Assembly (NCBI RefSeq): GCF_902498995.1
Contig: NZ_CABVLY010000020.1
Coordinates: 62,001-126,000, forward strand
DNA length: 64,000 nt
Direction: 5' to 3'
Origin: Burkholderia anthina
GTDB taxonomy: Bacteria > Pseudomonadota > Gammaproteobacteria > Burkholderiales > Burkholderiaceae
In this document: in pieces, positions 8,342 through 16,234 of the stretch
How positions within the stretch are numbered: the first letter of the stretch is position 1
How the letters are laid out: the number at the start of each line of letters is the position of its first letter
Notes under the pieces: model-generated
What the model was told of the DNA's origin: nothing
The model's input: only the letters and a program-made list of their open reading frames with translations
The model's database searches: none
Program-made: the position numbers and the translations under genes

Positions 8342-8661
8342 TTTGATACTCCGGCCTCACTTAAGCTGCGCTCAAACCGATCGCCAATGGTCTCGTAGCC
8401 GGGTGCAATGCGCTTGATTCCTTTGACGAGATCATCCGGGCCGTAGCTCGCGAGGAGGTTCGTGCCCAACGCCCATTCCTTACTGTCGCGCGGAAGTTGT
8501 TCGAGCCATGTTCGCAGTTCCCAAAGTTCTTCGATATGTGAGGACAACAAACGGTTGACGATGCCCGACTCGGTGAGTTCGGTTGCGTCGGCGAGCCAGG
8601 AGAGAAGTTCAGCCGTGGACGTATCCACGGCCAGAGTGATGCGGCGCTTGTCGGTAGCCAT
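8338..8661 (-). CDS. Ribbon-helix-helix-like regulator
   Basis: A 107-residue protein starting MATDKRRITLAVDTSTAELL. A short basic beta-strand (RRITLAVD) followed by two helices is the arrangement of CopG/Arc-type ribbon-helix-helix DNA-binding proteins; the rest (LWELRTWLEQLP onwards) would be an oligomerisation or partner domain. The ATG at 8661 is 30 bases from a perfect 44-bp palindrome that lies between this gene and the divergent recombinase, so autoregulation through that site is likely. It is the first gene of a two-gene operon with the 297-residue protein. The family call is by motif only. Confidence 0.65.
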   Translation of the reverse strand: MATDKRRITLAVDTSTAELLSWLADATELTESGIVNRLLSSHIEELWELRTWLEQLPRDSKEWALGTNLLASYGPDDLVKGIKRIAPGYETIGDRFERSLSEAGVSK

Positions 8662-8690
8662 GATGTAGTTCCAGAGAGTGATGGGAAACA

Positions 8691-8734
8691 GCAAATCACA
8701 CTATATCACACCGGTGTGATATAGTGTGATTTGC
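8691..8734. promoter_or_regulatory. Perfect 44-bp palindrome, putative operator
   Basis: The 22 bases at 8691-8712 are the exact reverse complement of 8713-8734, with no spacer and no mismatch. Each arm carries two ATCACA/TGTGAT elements, giving four half-sites, and a TATAGT -10-like hexamer. It sits in the divergent region between the RHH-like gene and the serine recombinase, so a tetramer or two dimers could control both. Confidence 0.9.
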
Positions 8735-8865
8735 GGGGCGTTGGATAATGACCGGTTTCCTACACCTCTCCGCCAGCGGTTGTCAGGATGTTGGAAATAT
8801 AGCCCTTGGCTTTTCCAACAGGCCGTCCTAATCTGGCAGCGTTTTCTGACAGGGGCGGGCGCAAA

Positions 8866-9450
8866 ATGGCGATCTTTGGATACGGACGAGTCTCAACGGG
8901 GCAACAGACGACCGAGAATCAACGGCTTGAACTAGAGGGAGCCGGGTTCGTCGTGGATTACTGGTTCGCGGATCACGGGGTCAGCGGTAAGACATGCGCA
9001 AGCGAGCGTCCGGAGTTCGGTCGATTGCTGGAGAAGATTCGCGATGGGGAAACGTTGGTCGTTACGAAACTCGATCGACTCGGGCGTGATGCTGTGGACG
9101 TGCTGCAAACCATTCGTGCGCTTGAACAGCGGTCGATAAAGGTGATCGTGACTCAGTTGGGCCAGACCGACCTAACGTCACCCGCCGGGAAGCTGCTGCT
9201 GTCGATGTTGGCTTCGGTTGCGGAGATGGAGCGCGATCTATTGATCGAGCGAACGCAAGCCGGACTGGCCCGTGCGCGACAGGAGGGAAAGAAGCTCGGC
9301 AGGCCGTCCAAAACCACGCTAGAGCAGCGCCGCGAAATCCGCGAAGGGCTCGGGCGCGGGGAGTCGGTGAGCGCCTTGGCGCGCGCCTATGCTATTTCCA
9401 GGGCTACTGTCATTTCGATCCGCGATTCGACTCTGAGCGAGGATGGGTAA
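8866..9450 (+). CDS. Serine recombinase (resolvase/invertase family)
   Basis: A 194-residue site-specific recombinase. The N-terminal catalytic domain begins MAIFGYGRVSTGQQTTENQ with nucleophile Ser10; KLDRLGRDAVDVL and LTSPAGKLLLSMLASVAEME are the conserved blocks around the active-site Arg residues and the E-helix. The C-terminus GRPSKTTLEQRREI and SVSALARAYAISRATV forms the usual small HTH domain. Length equals that of Tn3-type resolvases and Pin-type invertases. It could resolve multimers or invert DNA in the element; I saw no clear invertible segment or paired res subsites. The ATG follows weak AAA-rich spacing. Confidence 0.93.
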   Translation: MAIFGYGRVSTGQQTTENQRLELEGAGFVVDYWFADHGVSGKTCASERPEFGRLLEKIRDGETLVVTKLDRLGRDAVDVLQTIRALEQRSIKVIVTQLGQTDLTSPAGKLLLSMLASVAEMERDLLIERTQAGLARARQEGKKLGRPSKTTLEQRREIREGLGRGESVSALARAYAISRATVISIRDSTLSEDG

Positions 9451-9714
9451 AGGGTTGCCGTGCCTGCGACGTTGCGAAAAATGAGTGTCCAGAGTTTTAC
9501 GACACGTCCGGCCTATTCCGACCTAGAGCAGTTTCTCCAGCAATCGCGGTAAAGTGGCCAGTTGATGCGCGGGCTATACTGTGCTTAATAACTGCACGTG
9601 CAACAACCGTGGGCCTTCGGTGATCATAGGATCCACCGATCTGGGCGTTAGGTGGACAATATGGTTGCGGTTTGTTTTGATCTATTTTTTTGTTAAAAGG
9701 CACAAATAATATCC

Positions 9715-10518
9715 ATGCGGCTTGATACAGGCGAAATTAAGAAAATCCGTGAAGAATTTATGAGGCTCATGGACGAAGAACATCCTGAGCAGATTTATCA
9801 AAAATACATGGAAGATAACACTGCACTTATTCCTCGGGAATTTGTGCAGAATCACGGCATTCATTTCGATATGGTATTTCGAAAGATATCGCTTGCGAGG
9901 GATTATGCTCCAGATTTTTTTTACTTGTCAAAAAGTTCTGCGGATTGGAATCTCGTTTTAATTGAGATAGAAAAACCGCGTTCTCGTTATTTTAAAGATA
10001 ATTCAAACGACCTTCATCCGGAATTTCTGGCAGGATTGGACCAAATTGCCCGATGGCGAGCATGGTTTGATAATTCAGCAAATTTTACGGGATTTGTTGA
10101 TGGAACCATCGCGCCGGTTCGAGTTCCGGAGATGATGCGACGGAACAAGTGCCATATTAAGTATGTTCTTGTCCATGGTCGGCGGTCGGAGTTTGAAGGT
10201 AATGAGTTAAGGCGTGGTCTCATAAGGGCTAGAGAGGCCGATGATTTTCATATAATTTCCTTCGATAGTCTGTTAGAGTCTTTGCATACAAAGGAATCAC
10301 TCTACCTGTGCGTTCGAAAGAATGAACATGTGGAAATTATTTCAAAAAAATTCATCGACGAATCGGTTTTTTCGTGGATGGATCCGAGTCAATTGAAAAT
10401 AGTGAATGAGCTCCGCGAAGATATTATTCGGAACAAGAGCCGCTGGTATCACCACAGGTCTGAAGGCGGAATGGTGCTAGACCACGTGCTCCCAAAGGTG
10501 GGTTGTTGCACCGTCTAG
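9715..10518 (+). CDS. Shedu-like (DUF4263) anti-phage nuclease candidate
   Basis: A 267-residue protein, visibly AT-rich against the rest of the window. Residues about 64-90 read DYAPDFFYLSK, then WNLVLIEIEKPRSRYF, and residues 100-116 contain HPEFLAGLDQIARWRAW. This order (PDF, an EIxKP strand, then a Gln helix) matches the Shedu SduA/DUF4263 nuclease domain, a PD-(D/E)xK fold that protects against phages in other bacteria. The usual ExK is written EIEK here (Glu84-Ile-Glu86-Lys87), so the catalytic Lys may be shifted by one or replaced. The N-terminal 60 residues are helical and charged. AAAGG lies upstream of the ATG. It stands as a single-gene unit in the island. Confidence 0.65.
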   Translation: MRLDTGEIKKIREEFMRLMDEEHPEQIYQKYMEDNTALIPREFVQNHGIHFDMVFRKISLARDYAPDFFYLSKSSADWNLVLIEIEKPRSRYFKDNSNDLHPEFLAGLDQIARWRAWFDNSANFTGFVDGTIAPVRVPEMMRRNKCHIKYVLVHGRRSEFEGNELRRGLIRAREADDFHIISFDSLLESLHTKESLYLCVRKNEHVEIISKKFIDESVFSWMDPSQLKIVNELREDIIRNKSRWYHHRSEGGMVLDHVLPKVGCCTV

Positions 10519-10618
10519 CAAGGCATCAAAAATAACAGCTAATAGCGCGGCTTAGTTTTCAATGGTGCCAACTATTTTAATTTTCTCCGTTGTCCACTTG
10601 TGACCGGTTTTTTGCTTC

Positions 10619-10639
10619 AGGGATCGACGATTGATCCCT
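10619..10639 (+). terminator. Possible terminator after the Shedu-like gene
   Basis: AGGGATC and GATCCCT form a perfect 7-bp stem with a 7-base loop, followed only by TAAATT. The weak T-run makes this tentative. Confidence 0.3.
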
Positions 10640-10746
10640 TAAATTGTCTCGCGAGCAGATAAAAATCAGACGCAGCATCTGAATACGCGGCGTAATTCGA
10701 GTCGGGGGAGGCATGAGCCAGCGCCGCCCCCGCGTTCTCCCCTCAT

Positions 10747-11052
10747 TTATCGGGTATTCACTTGCTCCTTGTTGGCGATCTTGACCATCTTGCCGTCTTT
10801 GTCAAACAGGATGGCGAGGTTCGAAGACGTGCCGCCGAACATTGATGCTTGCGAATACACCCACTGTTGCAACGTGCCGCCATTCGACGTTGCGTTCGTC
10901 GCCGTTGGTGCGCCCAGCTTCTCTTGCGCTTGCTGCATCGTCGTCACGCCCGGAATGAATTGGTCGGCGTCATGGATGTCGAATTTGTTCCCCATTGTCA
11001 TGCAGGCGGTCAGGCTCAAAGCGAGAGCGCCCGCCGCGAATGTCTTTCTCAT
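10747..11052 (-). CDS. Small SmpA/OmlA-like lipoprotein
   Basis: A 101-residue predicted lipoprotein with the signal MRKTFAAGALALSLTACMTMG; the Cys of LTAC would be lipidated. The rest, FIPGVTTMQQAQEKLGAP, then QWVYSQASMFG and LAILFDKDGKMVKI, has the short alpha-beta pattern of SmpA/OmlA (BamE-like) domains. It is shorter than typical BamE and lies in the island, so it is unlikely to be the housekeeping copy. The gene is on the same strand as the next small secreted protein. Confidence 0.7.
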   Translation of the reverse strand: MRKTFAAGALALSLTACMTMGNKFDIHDADQFIPGVTTMQQAQEKLGAPTATNATSNGGTLQQWVYSQASMFGGTSSNLAILFDKDGKMVKIANKEQVNTR

Positions 11053-11135
11053 TGGTCAAGTCTCTTGTCGTGGTGGGCAGCAACAAACGCAACAAGACAT
11101 GCCCGGAATCTGTTGCGCTATGGCAGCGCTGCGTT

Positions 11136-11489
11136 TCAGTATTGAGAAACGCAGACTTTGTAAACGGCGCGCTGCAATTCATCGGGCTTGGCGTCCCGCT
11201 CGTGTTTGTAGACCAGATCGAGTGCGCCCATGTAGATCCCTCGGAAGTCACGCCGCCAGTCGGGCGGGATCGTTTTTAGGTTTGACTCGAACTTTGCTTG
11301 CTCAGTCGCATAGGGCACACCATCGTCCCTGTCTCGGGCCATCTCCAGCGCCATGCGGCTAATCTGAAAACAGATACCCTCGCTGCCAGCCCAGGCGTGA
11401 CCGGTCGCTACCGGTCCACACATCAGCGTCAGTAGCAGTGGCGCGGTGATACGTCTCGCAGACCGGTGGTTCGCATGTTGTTTTGTCAT
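11136..11489 (-). CDS. Small exported protein of unknown function
   Basis: About 117 residues. The N-terminus MTKQHANHRSARRITAPLLL followed by a hydrophobic stretch ending ATGHAWA is a probable signal peptide, so the mature protein would be periplasmic. The remainder is charged and helical (AKFESNLKTIPPDWRRDFRG, YMGALDLVYKHERDAKPDEL). I do not recognise a family. An ATG at 11519 would add ten residues; neither start has a strong ribosome site. It lies divergent from the XRE regulator and upstream of the small lipoprotein. Confidence 0.55.
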   Translation of the reverse strand: MTKQHANHRSARRITAPLLLTLMCGPVATGHAWAGSEGICFQISRMALEMARDRDDGVPYATEQAKFESNLKTIPPDWRRDFRGIYMGALDLVYKHERDAKPDELQRAVYKVCVSQY

Positions 11490-11565
11490 TTGCAGGGTGG
11501 CCGCTTTCAGGGTGGCCATTTTTAGGGTGTGTCGCGATTATACGTGCCCGCCAACAATGCCGTGC

Positions 11566-11820
11566 ATGACGGCAAACACATCACTCAGGAATCGCTTCGG
11601 GGCGAGGGTCCGAGAACTGCGGAAAGCTACGACGGGGTTGAGCCAAGAGGCTTTCGCCGACAAGTGCGGCTTCGTGCGTAGCTACATGGGGAAGATCGAG
11701 ACCGGGAAGGCGAATCCATCCTTGGACTCGATTCAGACGATCGCCGATGCACTGGGCGTGCCGGTCAAGACGCTATTTGAGGAGGACGGTGCGGAGGGCG
11801 CACCGTCGGTTCAGGACTAG
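11566..11820 (+). CDS. XRE-family transcriptional regulator
   Basis: An 84-residue single-domain HTH protein: RVRELRKATTGLSQEAFADK, then FVRSYMGKIETGKANPSLDS and IADALGVPVKTLFEEDG. This is the Cro/CI-type helix-turn-helix with the full five-helix layout and almost no other domain. ATG 11557 is an equally possible start. Its TAG stop overlaps the stop of the convergent integrase gene by three bases. In integrative elements such small regulators often control integration or cargo genes; that role is inferred from position. Confidence 0.88.
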   Translation: MTANTSLRNRFGARVRELRKATTGLSQEAFADKCGFVRSYMGKIETGKANPSLDSIQTIADALGVPVKTLFEEDGAEGAPSVQD

Positions 11821-13832
11821 AGCGGGGGCCAGCTAGCCTTCGCGCCGCTCGCTTCGCGACGCACGCTATCCTTTTGACGTTCGGCGCATCGAATGGCCCG
11901 GATACCCTCTGACGCAATGAACGGCGCGATGCCGTCTACTTCAGGGAAGGTAAGCCCATTGATGACTGCGACCAACTGGTCCGCATCCCGGTCCTTCGCA
12001 TAACGGTTCCAGCTTTCAGTGTCTCCGCGCTGATGCCCTGCAATTTGCGCCATCACCCGTTCCGGGGTGCCTAGACGTTCGGTTGCGGTGAGGAACGTGT
12101 GTCTGAACGAGTGAAACGTCTTCATTCCGTTTCGTTCGATGCCGAGCGTTCGTCCCAAGAATCGTTCATTGAACCAAGAACTGGCGGGTTTACCGTAACC
12201 TTTGACCGCATCTCGTTTGAGTTCCGGGAATAGACGGGTGTAGCCTGCTTTGCGAAGCGTCTGGACGTATTCCGGCAGCCCGAGTTGGACGAGCCTGTCG
12301 TGTAGCGGGACGACGCGTAGCGCATTGATCGTCTTGAGGGATTTGTCGCTCTCGTCAACTTTGTCGGGCCCCATGAGGTTGAAGTCCAGATACCACACGC
12401 CGCCGTCCGTCTGGTGGATGTCCGATAGGTATAACTGGCAGAGTTCGTTGATTCGTCCGCCAGTGAAAAGACCGAGCAAGGGCAACCAGTAGTAGTGCGG
12501 ACGCCAAGTAGTCCAACCCGTGCGGTTGAATGAACCCGCGCCGGTAGCGAACCACTCCTGCGTGAAGATCAACGACAACTCCTGCGACATAAATGCGTGT
12601 CGCTCGTCCTGAGCGCGCGGCGCATTGAACCGCCCATCGCCACGCTTGTAGTCGGACGCGGGGTTGAACCGGAGCATGTGCTTACGCTCGCCGAACGCGA
12701 GGACTTCGCTAAGGCGTCCAATGTGCCCCTTGATCGTCGCTTCCCGCTTGCGTTCTAGTCCTTCGCGTTCCGCAATGCGGATTAGGTCGTCGAGCGAGTC
12801 GGTTCCGAACCGGCGCTTGGCTAGATAGATATCGGAAGGCAGTTGCGCCAAGCGGCTGGCGTATTGGTCGATAGTCTCCAGTTCAATTTCGCCGAGTTCG
12901 GGGTCCCCCATCAGGTCACGAAACAGACCTGCTTCTGTAGTCATGCGCCGGGTTTGATCTTCGCCCCATGTGCGACTTCGCGCGTAAAGCTCGAAGAGGC
13001 CCCAGAACCGCTTCTTGCCATGCTTGGCCGTGATCGGATCGAATACGACTGGCGTTGGCTCAATGCTTGTCGGGAAGGCGGCTGGGGCAGCGCCAACGGT
13101 TGCTGACGGGCTTGGGACCGGCAGCGCAGGTATTGGCGCGCTCGAAACGATCGACGGCGCTGGCGGGGCGGCCGTGGGCGCAGGGCTGAGTGACGCAACG
13201 AGCCGGGCGCGAACCTTCGTGACGGCCGTTTTGAGAACGATGCAACGAGCGAGGTCGATGGCTATCGGGTCCTCAAGAAAGACGCCCGCCGACTTGCCGT
13301 CGCGGAACACGCCCTCTTGAGACTCCCCGGCAGTGACAACCTGTTGCAGCGTGGCCCGAGGCTCGAGGAGCCGCACGGCTCCGGTGTGGATTGTTCGCTC
13401 GCCGGTGGCTTCTACTTCATTCCAGATGAATTCCCCGCCGAAGTCCCGGTCCAGGTCGTTGAGCACGGGCACCCGCCAGCAGGGTTGTCCGTGCAGGTGC
13501 GTGAAGACTTGCGCGCAATCGTTGAGCAGTTCATTTGCCAGCAGGCCCGGCTCCATACCGATGGTCCGGGCGGCGTCCGCAAGGGGAATCATGCCCGCGC
13601 CGTCGAGCAGCGGGTTTTCCGCCCTCAGTTTTTCGATGTCCAACGTCATGAAGTGCTCGCGCCAATGCGACTGAATCCGGTGGGCGACGAGTTTAGCGGC
13701 TTCCCAATCCCGGAGTCGGGTGGACGCATGAATTTCGTTCTTGCCGACTGCTGCGCGCAACCGCTTGGGGACGACGAGCCGGACAACATAGATGCCGCTA
13801 GGGCGACGATAGAGGCAGGAGATTTGAGTCAC
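11817..13832 (-). CDS. int: Tyrosine-type integrase of the island
   Basis: A 671-residue site-specific recombinase, larger than phage-type integrases. The N-terminal part (SCLYRRPSGIYVVRLVVPKR) resembles the DUF6538/AP2-like domain of many island integrases. A Pro/Ala-rich linker spans about residues 215-265. The catalytic domain carries GGRINEL (Arg460), HSFRHTF (His574, Arg577), AGH (His600) and Tyr611 in SWNRYAK. The start is GTG at 13832. The gene lies 84 bp from the tRNA-Gly 3' end, the position of the integrase that inserted the element there. The stop overlaps the convergent XRE gene. Confidence 0.93.
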   Translation of the reverse strand: MTQISCLYRRPSGIYVVRLVVPKRLRAAVGKNEIHASTRLRDWEAAKLVAHRIQSHWREHFMTLDIEKLRAENPLLDGAGMIPLADAARTIGMEPGLLANELLNDCAQVFTHLHGQPCWRVPVLNDLDRDFGGEFIWNEVEATGERTIHTGAVRLLEPRATLQQVVTAGESQEGVFRDGKSAGVFLEDPIAIDLARCIVLKTAVTKVRARLVASLSPAPTAAPPAPSIVSSAPIPALPVPSPSATVGAAPAAFPTSIEPTPVVFDPITAKHGKKRFWGLFELYARSRTWGEDQTRRMTTEAGLFRDLMGDPELGEIELETIDQYASRLAQLPSDIYLAKRRFGTDSLDDLIRIAEREGLERKREATIKGHIGRLSEVLAFGERKHMLRFNPASDYKRGDGRFNAPRAQDERHAFMSQELSLIFTQEWFATGAGSFNRTGWTTWRPHYYWLPLLGLFTGGRINELCQLYLSDIHQTDGGVWYLDFNLMGPDKVDESDKSLKTINALRVVPLHDRLVQLGLPEYVQTLRKAGYTRLFPELKRDAVKGYGKPASSWFNERFLGRTLGIERNGMKTFHSFRHTFLTATERLGTPERVMAQIAGHQRGDTESWNRYAKDRDADQLVAVINGLTFPEVDGIAPFIASEGIRAIRCAERQKDSVRREASGAKASWPPL

Positions 13833-13916
13833 CGTAGGACGCCGATGTAGGAGTCTTGCGGAGATGCTCGTCTGGCACGCACGTAACCCAGTGGCATCAA
13901 GGGGCTAGGTGGTGTT

Positions 13917-13939
13917 TGGAGCGGGCGATGGGAATCGAA
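13917..13939. repeat. Attachment-site repeat within tRNA-Gly
   Basis: Copy of 4384-4406, exact over 23 bases. It forms the 3' part of the intact tRNA gene, so the island restored the tRNA when it inserted. Confidence 0.92.
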
Positions 13940-13991
13940 CCCACGTCATCAGCTTGGGAAGCTGAGGTAATGGCCATTATACGACGCCCGC
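13917..13991 (-). tRNA. tRNA-Gly, anticodon CCC
   Basis: 75 nt including an encoded CCA. The acceptor arm pairs GCGGGCG with CGCCCGC. The D arm contains ATAATGGCCATTA, the anticodon stem-loop is TCAGC-TTCCCAA-GCTGA with CCC at the anticodon, and the T arm has GGTTCGATTCC. It reads GGG codons. It is the integration target of the island. Confidence 0.96.
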
Positions 13992-14324
13992 AGAACGCGT
14001 AATTCTACAGGGTTTGGCGGCCGTGTTGCAAGCGAGGCGTTTTGGCCATGCGCAAACGCACTGCGCGTTCCTCGATGGCGGCCCCATTCCCCGGCGATTC
14101 CGCGAACGGGGCGGGGCTGTCACGAGGGGCTGAACCAGAACCAGAGATAGCGCCAGGGGCACTCACGCGAATCCGGTCAACGTCGAACGCAACGCGCCTG
14201 CCCCGCGCCCGCCAGGCCGCCAGTGTCGAAATTAGACGAGTCGGTGTCGGAAGCATACAAGCCCCGATGTGGCTTTCGAACTAACGTGACAGACCTCTTA
14301 CCCGATCGTTTGTCTGGAGCCGAC
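13992..14324. other. Intergenic region right of the island
   Basis: About 330 bases. Apart from the tRNA promoter I see no gene or clear repeat. It returns to the core base composition. Confidence 0.5.
14002..14031 (-). promoter_or_regulatory. Sigma-70 promoter of tRNA-Gly
   Basis: On the - strand TTGCAA (14026-14031) and TAGAAT (14002-14007) are separated by 18 bases, ending 10 bases before the tRNA 5' end. Confidence 0.7.
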
Positions 14325-14669
14325 ATGTCCGATTTCATCACCGTCCTGCGCGAAACCTGCCCGACCCCGGTCCTTGACGCGACCAAGTGGAAGCGCATCG
14401 GCGGCGATCCGCACACCGTGAACCTCAACGCGTACCTCTCGAAGGACGGCAGCAAGATCATGGGCACGTGGATCTGCACGCCGGGCAAGTTCGAGGTGAA
14501 CTACGAGAAGTGGGAGTACTGCCACTTCCTCGACGGCTACTGCATCATCACGCCGGAAGGCGAGGAGGCGGTGCATTTGAAGGCCGGCGACGTGTTCGTG
14601 ATCGAACCCGGCATGAAGGGGACGTGGGAAGTGGTGGAGACGGTGCGCAAGTACTTCGTGTTCGCCTGA
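14325..14669 (+). CDS. Cupin-domain protein
   Basis: A 114-residue single-cupin protein. The stretch VNYEKWEYCHFLDGYCII, then EAVHLKAGDVFVIEPGMKGTWEVV, has the two cupin motifs of the Cupin_3 (DUF861) group, with Glu, Cys and His around the first motif. Related proteins include (S)-ureidoglycine aminohydrolase-like enzymes, but most members have no assigned substrate. The start MSDFITVLRE has CTGGAG eight bases upstream. It diverges from the island and converges with the GlxA-type gene. Confidence 0.82.
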   Translation: MSDFITVLRETCPTPVLDATKWKRIGGDPHTVNLNAYLSKDGSKIMGTWICTPGKFEVNYEKWEYCHFLDGYCIITPEGEEAVHLKAGDVFVIEPGMKGTWEVVETVRKYFVFA

Positions 14670-14697
14670 GCGGCCGCGCAGGTTCAACCGACGCATA

Positions 14698-14795
14698 ACG
14701 CCGCGGTCCGGATACCCTCGCGATCCGCGGCGTCTCTCGTCCCGGCCCGTGCATGCGGCAAGGGCAGCACGGGCCGTGCACGCATCAAACGATGC
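14698..14795. terminator. Cluster of three hairpins between convergent genes
   Basis: Inverted repeats CGCCGCGG/CCGCGGCG, GGCCCGTGC/GCACGGGCC and CGCATC/GATGCG lie in a row between the convergent cupin and GlxA-type genes. None has a T-run, so termination is plausible only by position. Confidence 0.35.
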
Positions 14796-14865
14796 GACGA
14801 TTTCACCGCTTTCCCGTACCCGTGAACCGGGGTTTCAACCGGGACGGCAAGCCGGCGACACCGGC

Positions 14866-15963
14866 TCAATAAAACTCGTTGCGATTCGGGAACAGCTCGC
14901 CCAGTGAGGTGGCGCGCTGCGCCGGATCCGGTATCTCGCTCAAGGCGCCGGGTGCCTGACGCTCGCGATACGCGCTCGGCGACATCCCGTATGCCCGCCG
15001 AAACTCGCGCCCCAGATGCGACGCATCGGCAAAGCCGCAGCCCGCCGCGATCTCGGAAATGTTCTTGTCCAGATGCATCAGCATCCATGCGGCCGTACGA
15101 ATCCGGATCGCCCGATAGCAGGCGGCCGGCCCGCTGCCGGTCGCTTCCCTGAACAGGCGTTCGAGCTGCCGCGCCGAAAGATCGAGCCTGCGCGCCAGCT
15201 CGTCGATCGTAATCGAGTGGCTGATGTGTTGCTCCATCAGCAGGATCGCGCGCTTCACCTTCGGATGCGCGTTGGGCGCGACACCGGGCGGATGCGGTTG
15301 CGGCGCGCTGACCGTCTCGCGTCCGTCGACCAGCAGGATGCGAAGCGCCTTGTAGACGATCGACGGCTCGATGTGCCGGACCAGGATCGCGGCGGCGACG
15401 TCGATCGATGCACGCCCGCCGGAGCAGGTCACGCGCCGCCCGTCCAGCACATAGAGGCGGTCGGACACGACGAGGTTCGCATCGACGGACGGAAACCGCT
15501 CGATGAAGTCCCAGTAGTGAAACCAGCTGATGCAGATGCGATGCCCGGCCATCACGCCCGCGCGCGCAAGCGCGAACGCGCCGGTGCAGATGCCGACCAG
15601 CATCGAACCCGCCGACGCGGCAGCGCGAATGAATTCCAGCGTGGCCGCGTCGAGTTCCGAGCGGGCATGCAGCAGCCCGCCGACGACGACCACGTAGTCG
15701 AACGCCTGGTTCGAACTCAACGATTCCCACGCGGGGATCTGGATGCCGCAACTTGCGCGAACGGGGGAGGTCATGTCTCCCAGGATCGTCCATGACAAGC
15801 GGACCGGCCGGCTGTTGTCGCCTTCGTCGGCCGCGAGCCGCAGCACGTCGATCATGCCGGAGAACGCCGTCAGCGTGAAATTCGGCAACAGGATGAAGCC
15901 GAACCGGATACGCGTCGGTTTGTCGGATTCCGGGGGGCTTGCGACGGGCGAGGGGTGAGTCAT
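14866..15963 (-). CDS. GlxA-family AraC-type regulator with DJ-1/PfpI domain
   Basis: A 365-residue transcriptional regulator. Residues about 18-200 are a DJ-1/PfpI-like domain (IRFGFILLPNFTLTAFSGMI; GICTGAFALARAG carries the nucleophile-elbow Cys). Residues about 240-335 are two AraC helix-turn-helix motifs (SITIDELARRLDLSARQLER, then AAGCGFADASHLGREFRRAY and GMSPSAYR). Relatives respond to quaternary ammonium compounds or amino acids; here the inducer is unknown. It is followed upstream by an amino-acid permease on the same strand, 271 bp away, a possible target. Confidence 0.9.
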   Translation of the reverse strand: MTHPSPVASPPESDKPTRIRFGFILLPNFTLTAFSGMIDVLRLAADEGDNSRPVRLSWTILGDMTSPVRASCGIQIPAWESLSSNQAFDYVVVVGGLLHARSELDAATLEFIRAAASAGSMLVGICTGAFALARAGVMAGHRICISWFHYWDFIERFPSVDANLVVSDRLYVLDGRRVTCSGGRASIDVAAAILVRHIEPSIVYKALRILLVDGRETVSAPQPHPPGVAPNAHPKVKRAILLMEQHISHSITIDELARRLDLSARQLERLFREATGSGPAACYRAIRIRTAAWMLMHLDKNISEIAAGCGFADASHLGREFRRAYGMSPSAYRERQAPGALSEIPDPAQRATSLGELFPNRNEFY

Positions 15964-16234
15964 GACGATGCACTGATCGGGTAACTGCTGACGCAGAAGC
16001 GGAACAAGGCGCCAGCGCGATTCCAGATGAATCGCAGATGGCCGGCCGACACGGGCCGCGGACTTCGACTCGGGGTTCCGCGCACCCCGGGAACGACGCG
16101 GCCCGGACGTCGTCGTCCGGGCCGGGCCGCAAAAATCATCGTTGCGCCAAGGGCGTCGGCGAAGTGCGCGACGCGCACTCGACCGACGGGCAGGCAGCGG
16201 TTTCCCGTGCCTGCATTCACGCTCGGGCCAGTCT

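Noticed and set aside
8700..9714. Invertible segment or res site for the serine recombinase
   Set aside because: I found no pair of similar inverted crossover sites; the 44-bp palindrome has no resemblance to Tn3 res subsites and suits an operator better.
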